Assembly: GCA_003213555.1 (NCBI GenBank)
Contig: QCMS01000003.1
Span: 1-64,000 of the forward strand
DNA from: Pelagibacteraceae bacterium AG-422-I02
GTDB taxonomy: Bacteria; Pseudomonadota; Alphaproteobacteria; Pelagibacterales; Pelagibacteraceae
Direction: 5' to 3'
Length of the DNA stretch: 64,000 nt
The notes beneath the pieces were generated by a model. It saw only the letters and a list, made by a program, of their open reading frames with translations, was not told where the DNA came from and did no database searches. Shown one piece after another: positions 37,549 to 46,312 of the stretch (its first letter is position 1; each line of letters starts with the position of its first letter). Position numbers and translations under genes: made by a program.

Positions 37549-38681
37549 TGAAAAAAAAATGTGCAATAATTGGTGCTGGTATCGCAGGATTAACTCTAGC
37601 AAATTTAATAAAAAAATATACTGATCATGAATTCATGGTTTACGAAAAAGATGATAGTTTATCCCTTGAGGAAGGTTATGGTATTCAATTAGGAACAAAT
37701 AGTATAAAAATTTTAAATCAAATAAGTTTTGATAAAATTAACAAAGAAAAAATTTTTCAACCGAAAACAATAGATATTTATAATATTCAAAACGAAAAAA
37801 TATGCGATTTAAATTTATCTAAGTTTAACAGTCCAGAAGCAAAATACACCACGCTTCAAAGATCGACTTTAATAGAATTTTTAAAAGAGGAAATTTACAC
37901 ACAGCATTTAAGATTTGGAAAAAAAATAAAAGAGGTCTCTGAACTAAAAGATAAAGTTCTTATCAAATTTGACGATAATACAAATGATTTAGTAGATTTC
38001 GTTTTTGCTGCAGATGGAATATTTTCTAACACCAGGTCATTTTTTGAAATAAAAAAAAATGAGCCAAGATTTAAAAAAGCTATTGCAGCAAGAATTATTT
38101 TAAATTCAAAATCTGAATTTGATATAAATGAGGAAAATATAAGTTTAATGCTTGGAAGTAATAGTCATATTGTTCTTTATCCAATAAACAAAAAAAAAGA
38201 ACTCAATATGGTTTGTATAATGAGATGTAAAAAATATGAACCTGATAATGTCAAACATTTGGTCCAAGAAATAATTTTAAAACAAAATCCAAAATTAAAA
38301 AATATATTTGAGAATGAAATAAAAACATGGCCTTTATATTTTACTCCAAAAATTATTCCCTCTTCTAATAAAAAAGTATTTTACATCGGAGATGCTTTTA
38401 ATGGGTTTTTACCAACTCTCGCACAAGGTGCTGGGCAGTCTATAGAAAGTGCTTTTGAAATATTTAATTTATTGGCAAAAGATAAGCTTGGTAAAGAAAA
38501 TAATTATTTTGAAATTAGATTAAAAAGGGCAAAAATTATTAGAAGTAGGTCAAATTTTAACTTCTTTGTATTTCACTTTAAAAGCAAAATTATGCAAAAT
38601 TTAAGAAATCTATTTTTGAAGTTTTTGGTAAAACGCAAATTTTTTGTAAAAAGATACTTAGGTAAAGTTTATAAGAATTAG
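37548..38681 (+). CDS. FAD-dependent monooxygenase (PHBH/UbiH superfamily)
   Basis: A 377-residue flavoprotein hydroxylase. N-terminal FAD fold CAIIGAGIAGLTLANLI (about 5-21), the mid-chain FVFAADGIFSNTRSFF (about 146-161, DG motif) and the C-terminal GD motif YIGDAFNGFLPTLAQGAGQS (about 280-299) place it in the aromatic-ring hydroxylase group. The last 60 residues are basic and could contact the membrane. It might be a ubiquinone-ring hydroxylase or a salicylate-hydroxylase-like enzyme; neighbours do not decide. Overlaps convergent ccrM by 4 bases (TTAG shared by the two stops). Confidence 0.8.
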   Translation: MKKKCAIIGAGIAGLTLANLIKKYTDHEFMVYEKDDSLSLEEGYGIQLGTNSIKILNQISFDKINKEKIFQPKTIDIYNIQNEKICDLNLSKFNSPEAKYTTLQRSTLIEFLKEEIYTQHLRFGKKIKEVSELKDKVLIKFDDNTNDLVDFVFAADGIFSNTRSFFEIKKNEPRFKKAIAARIILNSKSEFDINEENISLMLGSNSHIVLYPINKKKELNMVCIMRCKKYEPDNVKHLVQEIILKQNPKLKNIFENEIKTWPLYFTPKIIPSSNKKVFYIGDAFNGFLPTLAQGAGQSIESAFEIFNLLAKDKLGKENNYFEIRLKRAKIIRSRSNFNFFVFHFKSKIMQNLRNLFLKFLVKRKFFVKRYLGKVYKN

Positions 38682-39751
38682 ACTTTATTTTTAGAGATAA
38701 ATTTTTGTCTTAAACTATCAATTACAACAGTGGATCCATTAATATTACAATGCCAATACGTCCAACCATTGAAGCTCTCGGCACCCATAATTGTTGCAGC
38801 TACTTTATGAATTGAACCCTCCGACTCTTTATACTTAATACTTCCATCAGCCATAATTTTAGCATTAATCTTCTTTTTCGAATCAAATAGGGTAGTACCA
38901 GGCTTTAATATTCCTAGTTCTATTAGAGAGCCAAATGGTATTCTTGGTTTAAATTTATTATTTTCAATAGTATCTAAATAACTTTCCTCTACAGCTTTTG
39001 TTTTATTTATTCTTTCTCTAGCAGCTTTAAAATACTTTTTATCTCTTTCTATTCCAAAATATTTTCTACCTAATTTTTTAGCAACTACAGCTGTTGTTCC
39101 AGTACCTAAAAAAGGATCAAAGATGGCATCACCTTTGTTTGTTGTAGCTAAAATAATCCTATGCAAAAGGGCCTCTGGTTTTTGTGTAGAATGAATTTTT
39201 TTCCCATTTTTCTTTAGTCTTTCTTTTCCGTTACAAATAGGTAATGTCCAGTCTGATCTCATCTGTAAGTCATCATTTAAGCATTTTAATGACTGATAAT
39301 TAAACGTGTATTTTGATTTCTTATTTTTTGAAGCCCAGATAAGAGTTTCATGTGCATTAGTAAATCGTGTACCTCTAAAATTTGGCATTGGATTATTCTT
39401 TCTCCAGATGACATCATTAAGAAGCCAGTAATTTAAATTTTGTAAGTGATAACCTATACGAAAAATATTGTGATAAGAACCTATCACCCAAATACTACCA
39501 TTATCTTTTAGAATTCTTTTACACTCATTAAGCCATGCAATGCAGAATTCATCGTAATGTTTGAAACTGTCAAACTGATCCCACTTGTCATTCACACCAT
39601 TAACTTCACTTGAGTCAGGTCGAGTTAACTTTTCACCAATCTGCATATTGTAGGGGGGGTCAGCAAAAACTAAATTATAGGATTTATCAGGAATATTTTT
39701 TATTTCCTTTAAACAATCTCCATTAACAACTTTATTAAAAAATTTTGACAT
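38678..39751 (-). CDS. ccrM: CcrM-type DNA adenine methyltransferase (GANTC)
   Basis: Cell-cycle N6-adenine methyltransferase of alphaproteobacteria. I start at the ATG giving MSKFFNKVVNGDCL (357 residues); a TTG four codons upstream is possible. The catalytic motif FADPPYNMQIGE (about 30-41) comes before the SAM motif FDPFLGTGTT (beta class order), and the C-terminal block with GSIHKVAATIMGAESFNGW is the extra domain specific to CcrM. It follows rnhB, a conserved alphaproteobacterial pairing. The 77-base leader holds three GANTC sites, suggesting methylation-sensitive self-control. Confidence 0.95.
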   Translation of the reverse strand: MSKFFNKVVNGDCLKEIKNIPDKSYNLVFADPPYNMQIGEKLTRPDSSEVNGVNDKWDQFDSFKHYDEFCIAWLNECKRILKDNGSIWVIGSYHNIFRIGYHLQNLNYWLLNDVIWRKNNPMPNFRGTRFTNAHETLIWASKNKKSKYTFNYQSLKCLNDDLQMRSDWTLPICNGKERLKKNGKKIHSTQKPEALLHRIILATTNKGDAIFDPFLGTGTTAVVAKKLGRKYFGIERDKKYFKAARERINKTKAVEESYLDTIENNKFKPRIPFGSLIELGILKPGTTLFDSKKKINAKIMADGSIKYKESEGSIHKVAATIMGAESFNGWTYWHCNINGSTVVIDSLRQKFISKNKV

Positions 39752-39756
39752 TTTTA

Positions 39757-39777
39757 GATTCAACCTTAAATTGAATC
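39757..39777. promoter_or_regulatory. GANTC inverted repeat upstream of ccrM
   Basis: Perfect inverted repeat GATTCAA-7 bases-TTGAATC, six bases upstream of the ccrM ATG. Each arm contains a CcrM target (GATTC, GAATC), and a third site GAATC is at 39806-39810. Three sites within 54 bases is far above the density expected in such AT-rich DNA. Likely a methylation-sensitive control site or a leader hairpin; function inferred from position and from the known control of Caulobacter ccrM by GANTC sites. Confidence 0.55.
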
Positions 39778-39828
39778 TTGGGTCAAACCTTTTTGATGAG
39801 AAAATGAATCTTCTTGTGTTTGAAATTC

Positions 39829-40401
39829 TTAGTTGGACAATATCTTGTGTACAGGTTTGAAACCTTTTCTATGATGAGATGTAATGCCAAATTTTTTAAG
39901 GCCTTCTAAATGAGCCCTAGTTCCATAACCAAAGTTACTTTCCCAAGCATAATCAGAAAATTTCTGAGCAAGTTTAATCATGAGGTTGTCTCTGTAAACT
40001 TTTGCAATAATAGAGGCTGCACTAATCACTTTTATTTTTTCATCACCATTGATAATAGTTTTACAATTTTTTAATCCACTAGGAGTAAAATTTCCATCTA
40101 TTAATATAAGATTTGGTTTTAAAGGTAATCTTTCAATAGCTCTTTTCATCGATAGCAATGAAGCTTGAAGAATATTTAAATCTAAAATTTCGTCAACAGA
40201 CGCTAGGCCAATAGCATAATACGAATAAAATTTAATATGATCTGAGATCTTTTGCCTTTTATTAAAGCTAATTTTTTTGGAGTCTTTGAGAAGGTTTAAA
40301 TTAATACCCTGTTTTAGTATTACAGCTGCAGAAACTACTGGACCAGCGAGACATCCTCTACCAACTTCATCAACTCCAGCAGTAATAATTTTTTTGTTCA
40401 A
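39829..40401 (-). CDS. rnhB: Ribonuclease HII
   Basis: Removes ribonucleotides misincorporated in DNA. 190 residues with AGVDEVGRGCLAGPVV (about 8-23, first acidic pair and the GRG motif), ILIDGNFTP (about 98-106, third Asp), AASIIAKVYRD (about 128-138) and the C-terminal HHRKGF. The UDG gene lies 1 base upstream, and ccrM follows after a 77-base leader. Confidence 0.96.
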   Translation of the reverse strand: MNKKIITAGVDEVGRGCLAGPVVSAAVILKQGINLNLLKDSKKISFNKRQKISDHIKFYSYYAIGLASVDEILDLNILQASLLSMKRAIERLPLKPNLILIDGNFTPSGLKNCKTIINGDEKIKVISAASIIAKVYRDNLMIKLAQKFSDYAWESNFGYGTRAHLEGLKKFGITSHHRKGFKPVHKILSN

Positions 40402-40402
40402 T

Positions 40403-41095
40403 TTAATTAGTTTTTTTATCTCTTATCATTTTTAAGTCAATCCAAGCCATCTTTTTTTGAGCTGGTTGCCTCATTAAAAATGCAGGGTGAAATGTAATAA
40501 TTACAGAGGTTCTACAATTACCAAATTTTTTTTCAATCCATTTTCCTCTCATTTTAGATATTACTTCGTCATTTCCAATTAATGCATTCATCGCCGTACT
40601 ACCAAGTAAGACTAAAATTTTTGGGTTAATAATTTCAATATGTCTTGAAACGAAAGGTAAATATCTCTTTATCTCCTCATCGGTTGGTCTTCTATTGTTA
40701 GGCGGACGGAAATTTATAATATTTGTTATATATACTTTTTTTCTATCTAAATTGATCGACGAAAGCATTTTGTCAAGTAAGGCACCGGCACGACCTACAA
40801 ATGGTAAGCCTTCTTCATCCTCATTAGCTCCCGGGGCTTCTCCAATAAGCATTATATTAGATTTTGGGTTTCCATCACTGAATACCATGTTAGTTGCGTT
40901 ATTTTTGAGATCACAGTTTTTAATGCTATGTATTGATTTTACAAGTCTTTCTAATTCAAGGGCTTTATTACCAGAAATTTCAAGATTGTTTCTTTTGTAC
41001 CTATTGATTGCTTTGTTATTGTAAATTAAATTATGATTTATAAGTTTATAATATTTTACTAATTTTATTGGATTAGAAATATTTTTTTTAATCAT
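40403..41095 (-). CDS. Uracil-DNA glycosylase, family 4, Fe-S ligands missing
   Basis: Excises uracil from DNA. The 230-residue protein has the family-4 motif A LIGEAPGANEDEEGLPFVG (about 85-103) and motif B FHPAFLMRQP (about 206-215), with NIINFRPPNNRRPTDEE between them. Family-4 enzymes usually hold a [4Fe-4S] cluster with four cysteines; here only two cysteines exist in the whole chain (near 61 and 196), and one usual ligand position (before LPFVSRHI) is Tyr. The cluster therefore seems lost, although the active-site motifs are intact. First gene of the UDG-rnhB-ccrM run. Confidence 0.88.
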   Translation of the reverse strand: MIKKNISNPIKLVKYYKLINHNLIYNNKAINRYKRNNLEISGNKALELERLVKSIHSIKNCDLKNNATNMVFSDGNPKSNIMLIGEAPGANEDEEGLPFVGRAGALLDKMLSSINLDRKKVYITNIINFRPPNNRRPTDEEIKRYLPFVSRHIEIINPKILVLLGSTAMNALIGNDEVISKMRGKWIEKKFGNCRTSVIITFHPAFLMRQPAQKKMAWIDLKMIRDKKTN

Positions 41096-41103
41096 CAGTT
41101 TAT

Positions 41104-42792
41104 ATGAAAAAAATTAATTATATATATAAGATTACAGGACAAATCTTATTTGTCATTATATTTTTGTCCACATCGCCTGTTAAATCATTGGATAAGTTTA
41201 GTAATGCTGAACGTATTTCAAATTATTTTTCAGGCATATTACTTCTAAATGATGATCAATACGAAGACTCTCATAGATTTTTAAAAAAATTAAATGGACT
41301 TGAAAGTAGTCATGTTGATTATTCAATAAAATATTTATATTCTTTGGTAAATTCTGGAAATTTAAAGGAGGCGTTTAACTATTCTCAAAAAATTGAGAAG
41401 AAAAAACTTGATAGCTTTGAAAGTCTTCTAATCTCAGGAATTTTTTATCTCAAAAATTCCAATATTAGTCTAGCGCAGAAATATTTTTTCAAAGCAATGA
41501 ATAGAAACTCAAGATTTGTTTTGAACAATTTTGTTTCTAATTCTCTTTATAATTGGTCTAATTTATCCAATCTGCAAAAAGCCACATCAGATCTTAATAA
41601 TCTAGATGAAAGATTCGAAAATCTGAAAAAAATACAAAATATTTTTTTAAACTGTTATTTTGAAAGTTCAAATACAAGCGATATTTTTTTAAATGTAATC
41701 TCTGATTCAAAAACAGATTTTTCAAGATATAATTATTTTTATGCTTCGTATGTTGCATCAACGGGAGATATTGATAGTGCAAAAGAAATAGTTAATACTG
41801 CTCTAGAACTTTATCCAAGAAATTTGTTACTTAACCAATATAAAATTAATTTGAGAGAAAGTAATAATATTTCGATATTTGATTGCAAACAAAAAAAACA
41901 TGTAATTGCAGAAATTTTATATATAACTTCTAATGCTTTAGCTTCACAATCTTTGTATTCTCTCTCAAATTTTTATTTAAATATGGCTAAATATTTGAAT
42001 GAAGATTTTTACTCTTACGATACATTATTAGCAGAAAATTATTATAAGGTTAATAATTTTGAGAAGGCAAAAAAAATTTATTATTATTTAAGAAATAAAG
42101 GAGAAGCGTTTAATTGGTATGCTTCTAAACAACTTGCGAGAATTTTTATTCAGAACAAAAATAAAAAAGAGGCATTTAGAATTTTAAAAACATCTTACAT
42201 GAGTTTATCAAACAAAGAAATTTACGAAACATTTGATTATGCAGAGTTTCTAAAAAACAATGAAAATTTTGAAGACTCAATTCCACTTTATACAAAAATA
42301 ATAAATCAAATTAATAAAGCGCATCCATTATATCCAGAAGCTACTGACGGAAGAGGAGTCGCCTACGAAAGAGCTGGTGATTGGAGCAAAGCTGAGAGAG
42401 ATTTATTGGACTCATTAAAAGCTAATCCTGATCAAGCTTATGTAATTAATTACTTAGCTTATTCTTGGCTTGAGCAAGGAATTAAAATAAAAAAATCTTT
42501 AAACATGCTTGAGAAAGCAAATAAATTAAGATCAAATGACCCTTATATTACCGACTCCCTTGGTTGGGCGTTTTTTAAATTAGGAAATTATAAAGAGGCA
42601 AAAAAATATCTTCAATTAGCTGTAAGATTATTACCAGCAGATCCGACAGTTAACGATCATTATGGAGATGCTCTTTGGAAAAATGGAAATAAAATTCAAG
42701 CCAGATATTACTGGAACTACGTATTGAGTCTCAAAAAAACAGAAGAAAAGGTTAAAAAAAATATTAAAGATAAATTAATTGAAGGTCTTTAA
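41104..42792 (+). CDS. Secreted TPR-repeat protein
   Basis: A 562-residue protein with an N-terminal signal or anchor (about 8-31) and tetratricopeptide repeats along its length, clearest at the C-terminus: GVAYERAGDWSKAERDLLDS (about 419-438), then AYSWLEQGIKIKKSLNMLEK, LGWAFFKLGNYKEAKKYL (about 486-503) and a final GDALWKNGNKIQARYYW. TPRs mediate protein contacts, so it may be a periplasmic or membrane scaffold. A TPR gene just before ispE is common in alphaproteobacteria. Specific role unknown. Confidence 0.85.
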   Translation: MKKINYIYKITGQILFVIIFLSTSPVKSLDKFSNAERISNYFSGILLLNDDQYEDSHRFLKKLNGLESSHVDYSIKYLYSLVNSGNLKEAFNYSQKIEKKKLDSFESLLISGIFYLKNSNISLAQKYFFKAMNRNSRFVLNNFVSNSLYNWSNLSNLQKATSDLNNLDERFENLKKIQNIFLNCYFESSNTSDIFLNVISDSKTDFSRYNYFYASYVASTGDIDSAKEIVNTALELYPRNLLLNQYKINLRESNNISIFDCKQKKHVIAEILYITSNALASQSLYSLSNFYLNMAKYLNEDFYSYDTLLAENYYKVNNFEKAKKIYYYLRNKGEAFNWYASKQLARIFIQNKNKKEAFRILKTSYMSLSNKEIYETFDYAEFLKNNENFEDSIPLYTKIINQINKAHPLYPEATDGRGVAYERAGDWSKAERDLLDSLKANPDQAYVINYLAYSWLEQGIKIKKSLNMLEKANKLRSNDPYITDSLGWAFFKLGNYKEAKKYLQLAVRLLPADPTVNDHYGDALWKNGNKIQARYYWNYVLSLKKTEEKVKKNIKDKLIEGL

Positions 42793-42795
42793 TTT

Positions 42796-43632
42796 ATGGT
42801 TATTAAATCATACTCAAAAATAAATTTAACATTAAAAGTTAATTCTAGAACTAAAAGTGGTTTACATGAAATTCAGACTTTTTACAGCTGGATAAATCTA
42901 ATTGATAAAATCAATATTAACAAAATAAAAAAAAAAAAAGATAGAATTAGTTTTAAAGGTCCTTTTGCAAAATTAGTAAAAAATAAAAACAATACTGTGA
43001 ATAAGCTTCTGAAAAGACTTAGAGAATTAAATTTAATTTCTAGTTATTATTCTATTGTAATTACAAAAAATATCCCTGTTTTTAGTGGTTTAGGGGGAGG
43101 TACAAGTAATGCAGCATTTATATTAAAATATTTGTTAAAAAATAAGATTAATATCAGTTTATTAAATAAAATAGAGGAATTAATTGGATCTGATTTCAAA
43201 CTTTTTTTCAATAATCAAGGGTACTTGAAAAATTTAGGTAAAATAATTGGTTTTAAAAAAAGACATAACTTTTGTTTTGTTCTTATTCAACCAAAAATAA
43301 AATGTTCAACAAAAGAGATTTATTCAAAAGTAAAAAATTTTTCAGTAAAAGAGAGTTTGAATAAAAATGTGGTAAATTCAAAAAAAAAACTTATGGATTA
43401 TTTGTTAAAAAATAGAAATGATTTACAATTTATTGTTGAGAAAAAATACCCACTAATTAAAAGATTATTAAAAGATATTAATAGTGAGAAGGGATGTCAC
43501 TTTTCAAGACTGACTGGATCTGGGTCAGTTTGTTACGGTTTGTTTAGGGATCAATTTATGGCAAAAAAAGCCTTATATAAATTAAAAATCAAATATCCTA
43601 AATTTTGGTTTTCAATAGCTAAAACTGTTTAA
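42796..43632 (+). CDS. ispE: 4-diphosphocytidyl-2-C-methyl-D-erythritol kinase
   Basis: GHMP kinase of the MEP isoprenoid pathway. 278 residues: SYSKINLTLKV at the start (about 4-14), LHEIQTFYSWINL (about 23-35), the GHMP glycine loop PVFSGLGGGTSNAAF (about 94-108) and SRLTGSGSVCYGLF (about 237-250). It follows the TPR gene by 3 bases and lies ahead of tRNA-Gln. A run of 13 A (42927-42939) in the coding sequence encodes the lysines of KIKKKKD and is a slippage-prone tract in an essential gene. Confidence 0.94.
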   Translation: MVIKSYSKINLTLKVNSRTKSGLHEIQTFYSWINLIDKININKIKKKKDRISFKGPFAKLVKNKNNTVNKLLKRLRELNLISSYYSIVITKNIPVFSGLGGGTSNAAFILKYLLKNKINISLLNKIEELIGSDFKLFFNNQGYLKNLGKIIGFKKRHNFCFVLIQPKIKCSTKEIYSKVKNFSVKESLNKNVVNSKKKLMDYLLKNRNDLQFIVEKKYPLIKRLLKDINSEKGCHFSRLTGSGSVCYGLFRDQFMAKKALYKLKIKYPKFWFSIAKTV

Positions 43633-43639
43633 TTTTTGT

Positions 43640-43654
43640 GATATATGATATATC
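43640..43654. repeat. Short perfect palindrome before tRNA-Gln
   Basis: GATATAT-G-ATATATC, a 15-base perfect inverted repeat in the 36-base gap between ispE and tRNA-Gln. It could be part of a promoter or operator for the tRNA-cca unit, but AT-rich palindromes of this size may occur by chance. Confidence 0.35.
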
Positions 43655-43668
43655 TGACTTTTTAAAAT

Positions 43669-43742
43669 TGGGGCATAGCCAAGCGGTAAGGCAGCGGTTT
43701 TTGATACCGCCATCCTAGGTTCGAATCCTAGTGCCCCAGCCA
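43669..43742 (+). tRNA. tRNA-Gln (anticodon TTG)
   Basis: Folds as a full cloverleaf: acceptor TGGGGCA pairs with TGCCCCA, D arm with AGCCAAGCGGTAAGGC, anticodon stem GCGGT/ACCGC around the loop TTTTGAT (anticodon TTG), T arm CCTAG-GTTCGAA-CCTAG type, discriminator G and an encoded CCA end. The first base is T, giving the weak U-A first pair typical of bacterial tRNA-Gln. The CCA-adding enzyme gene starts 7 bases after it. Confidence 0.97.
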
Positions 43743-43749
43743 ATGACAT

Positions 43750-45012
43750 ATGCTTGATAAAAGTTTCAATTTCATTAAAAAAATTAAGAGAAACTTCTTC
43801 CCATTTTATAAAAATAAAGAGTTAAGGTTTGTTTTTAACAAGCTTCAGGAGGGTTTTCCAAAAGATACTATTGCCGCTAGATTTGTTGGAGGCTGTGTCA
43901 GGAAGTATTTATCTAATGATGAAATTGACGATGTCGATATAGCCACAATATTAAATTCTGATGAAATCAAAGAAAAATTTAAAAATACTGATTTTAGAAT
44001 TGTTGATACAGGTATTAAACATGGAACTATTACCTTGATATCTAAAAAATTTAAACTTGAATTAACAACATTAAGAAAAGATTTAGAAACAGATGGAAGG
44101 CATGCTGAAGTAGAATACATTAATAATTGGCAGCTTGATTCTGAAAGAAGGGATTTTACTATCAACGCTATTTATCTTGATATAAATGGAAATATTTTTG
44201 ATCCTCAAAACGGAAAAAAAGATTTAAAAAATAAAATAGTTAAATTTATAGGCGATCCCCAAAAACGGATTGAAGAAGATTACTTACGAATAATACGATT
44301 TATTCGTTTTAAAATTATGTACGATTTCAAATTAGAGCCTACTACGTGCAAAGCAATCAAGCTTAATTTGAGTGGAGTTAAAAAGATATCAAAAGAAAGA
44401 ATTTTAGTAGAGTTATATAAAATTTTAAATTTAAAAAATTTTATGAATTTAAATCAAAGTACAGATTTAAAAGAAATTTTCACTCTTATCTTTCCAGAAT
44501 TTAAAAACCTTAGACGTTTAGAAAGATTAATTAAAATTTGCGACCACTCTCAAGTAAGCATAAATTTATTGTTGGCTATACTTCTTATAGATGACCAAGA
44601 TACTCATGAATATTTTAGTCATAAATACAATATTTCAAACAATATTAAAGACAATCTTAATTCTTTAGCTAAAAATTTTAGACTCATTAAACAAAAAAAA
44701 AGCTTCTTTAATAAAGACTTAGAAAAAAATATTTATTTACACAATAAAAATTATTTAATTAATCTAAATATTCTTAACTTTGTTCTCAATTCAAGTACAA
44801 AACTTACAGATTTTTCTGAGATACTTAATAGAATATTAAAATCTAAAACTCATAAGTTTAATATTGACGGTAAATATTTGATTGAAAATGGTATGCAACA
44901 AGGCACATTAGTGGGCAAGGCTTTAAAAGAGATTGAGGAGGAATGGATAAAAAACAATTTTCAAATTACTAAAGAGCGAGTCAAAGAAATAATTCATTCA
45001 TACTCAAATTAA
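43750..45012 (+). CDS. cca: CCA tRNA nucleotidyltransferase / poly(A) polymerase family
   Basis: Class II nucleotidyltransferase that adds or repairs the CCA end of tRNAs. 420 residues: the catalytic RFVGGCVRKYL and DDVDIAT (about 43-62, GG and DxD), TTLRKDLETDGRHAEVEY (about 105-122), RRDFTINAIYLD (about 133-144) and the RIIRFIRF segment (about 181-188) after the conserved DP. No HD domain is seen. It lies 7 bases behind tRNA-Gln, so tRNA and enzyme are likely on one transcript. Stop overlaps greA's stop (TTAA). Confidence 0.93.
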   Translation: MLDKSFNFIKKIKRNFFPFYKNKELRFVFNKLQEGFPKDTIAARFVGGCVRKYLSNDEIDDVDIATILNSDEIKEKFKNTDFRIVDTGIKHGTITLISKKFKLELTTLRKDLETDGRHAEVEYINNWQLDSERRDFTINAIYLDINGNIFDPQNGKKDLKNKIVKFIGDPQKRIEEDYLRIIRFIRFKIMYDFKLEPTTCKAIKLNLSGVKKISKERILVELYKILNLKNFMNLNQSTDLKEIFTLIFPEFKNLRRLERLIKICDHSQVSINLLLAILLIDDQDTHEYFSHKYNISNNIKDNLNSLAKNFRLIKQKKSFFNKDLEKNIYLHNKNYLINLNILNFVLNSSTKLTDFSEILNRILKSKTHKFNIDGKYLIENGMQQGTLVGKALKEIEEEWIKNNFQITKERVKEIIHSYSN

Positions 45013-45485
45013 ATATACTGAACATCTAGTATTTCAAAGCTTTTTTCACCCGAGGGTGTATTTACTGTTACCATCTCACCTTTATCTTTTCCAATTAAAG
45101 CTTTTCCTATTGGGCTTTTAAAAAAAATTTGATTTTTTTTAATATCGGCCTCGTCTTGTCCAACCAATTTATAAGTAATTTGTTTGTCCGTCTCAAGATC
45201 TTGAAGTTTTATGGTAGAACCAAAAATAACTTTCCCGTCATTTTCAATCTTAGTTACATCAATTACATTAGCTCGAGCAATTAAATCATTAATTGCGATT
45301 ACTCTACTTTCAATTAAAGCTTGTTGTTCTTTTGCTGCATGATATTCAGCATTTTCTTTTAAATCTCCGTGAGACCTAGCTTCGGCTATTGCTTCCACAA
45401 CTTTTGGTCTTTGAACATTTTTCAAATCTTCTAATTCTGCTTTTAAATTTTGAAGACCATTAACCGTTATTGGTTCTTTATCCAT
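45009..45485 (-). CDS. greA: Transcription elongation factor GreA
   Basis: Rescues backtracked RNA polymerase by stimulating transcript cleavage. 158 residues; the N-terminal coiled coil has the basic-acidic tip EARSHGDLKENAEYHAAKEQ (about 39-58), and the C-terminal FKBP-like domain has SPIGKALIGKDKGE (about 127-140). I start at the ATG preceded by GGAG at good distance; an ATG four codons upstream is in frame but overlaps hemF. Last gene after hemF. Confidence 0.96.
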   Translation of the reverse strand: MDKEPITVNGLQNLKAELEDLKNVQRPKVVEAIAEARSHGDLKENAEYHAAKEQQALIESRVIAINDLIARANVIDVTKIENDGKVIFGSTIKLQDLETDKQITYKLVGQDEADIKKNQIFFKSPIGKALIGKDKGEMVTVNTPSGEKSFEILDVQYI

Positions 45486-45487
45486 TA

Positions 45488-46312
45488 TTATCTCCACTTA
45501 GCCTCAGGTGGTAAAGACATTAAAATAGAATCAATATTACCTCCAGAGTTTAAACCAAATTTTGTTCCTCTATCATAGAGGAGATTAAACTCTACATATC
45601 TTCCGCGTTTAAGCAATTGTTTTTCCTTATCTTTTTTTGTGTATTTAAATTTTTTCTTTCTATTGATTAATTTATTCGAAATATCAATAAAAGTTAATCC
45701 GAGTTCTCTCACAAATTTGAAGTTTTTAATCCAATCTTTAGTTTCATAATCAAAAAAAATTCCACCGATACCTCTAGCTTCTTTCCTATGGGGTAGATAA
45801 AAATATTCATCACACCACTTTTTATATTTTTTATAATTTTTATAATTTTGTAGGCAAATTTTTTTAAGATTATTATGGACAATTTGACTTTCTTTTTTGT
45901 CTTCATGACTAGGCGTTACATCCATCCCTCCACCAAACCATTCTTTGGATGTAACTATAAATCTAGTGTTAAAATGGATTGCAGGAATCTTTGGGTTTTT
46001 CATATGTGCAACCACAGAAATACCCGAAGCCCAATACTTGCCATGATTTTCGGCACCAAGAATATTTGATCTAAATTTTTTTGGAAACACACCCGAGACA
46101 GTTGATTTATTAACCCCAACTTTATCAAAAATCTTTCCTTTAGTTAATAAATAAGAAGTTCCACCACCTTCTTTAATATTTTTTTTATACCAATCTCGTT
46201 TAGAAAATTTTAATTTATTATCTTCCAGATTTTCAAAAGATTTACATATCTGAACTTGGAGGTATGAAAACCAACTATCAGCCATTTTTTTTCTATAATC
46301 AGATGTAGTCAT
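45488..46312 (-). CDS. hemF: Coproporphyrinogen III oxidase, oxygen-dependent
   Basis: Makes protoporphyrinogen IX by oxidative decarboxylation, using O2. 274 residues with GGGTSYLLTKGKIFDKVGVN (about 49-68), the substrate region IHFNTRFI and WFGGGMDVTPSH (about 129-140), HRKEARGIGGIFFDY (about 174-188), and RGRYVEFNLLYDRGTKFGL near the end (about 235-253). Haem made here supports the oxidase and bc1 complexes of this window. Overlaps trmL by one base. Confidence 0.96.
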   Translation of the reverse strand: MTTSDYRKKMADSWFSYLQVQICKSFENLEDNKLKFSKRDWYKKNIKEGGGTSYLLTKGKIFDKVGVNKSTVSGVFPKKFRSNILGAENHGKYWASGISVVAHMKNPKIPAIHFNTRFIVTSKEWFGGGMDVTPSHEDKKESQIVHNNLKKICLQNYKNYKKYKKWCDEYFYLPHRKEARGIGGIFFDYETKDWIKNFKFVRELGLTFIDISNKLINRKKKFKYTKKDKEKQLLKRGRYVEFNLLYDRGTKFGLNSGGNIDSILMSLPPEAKWR

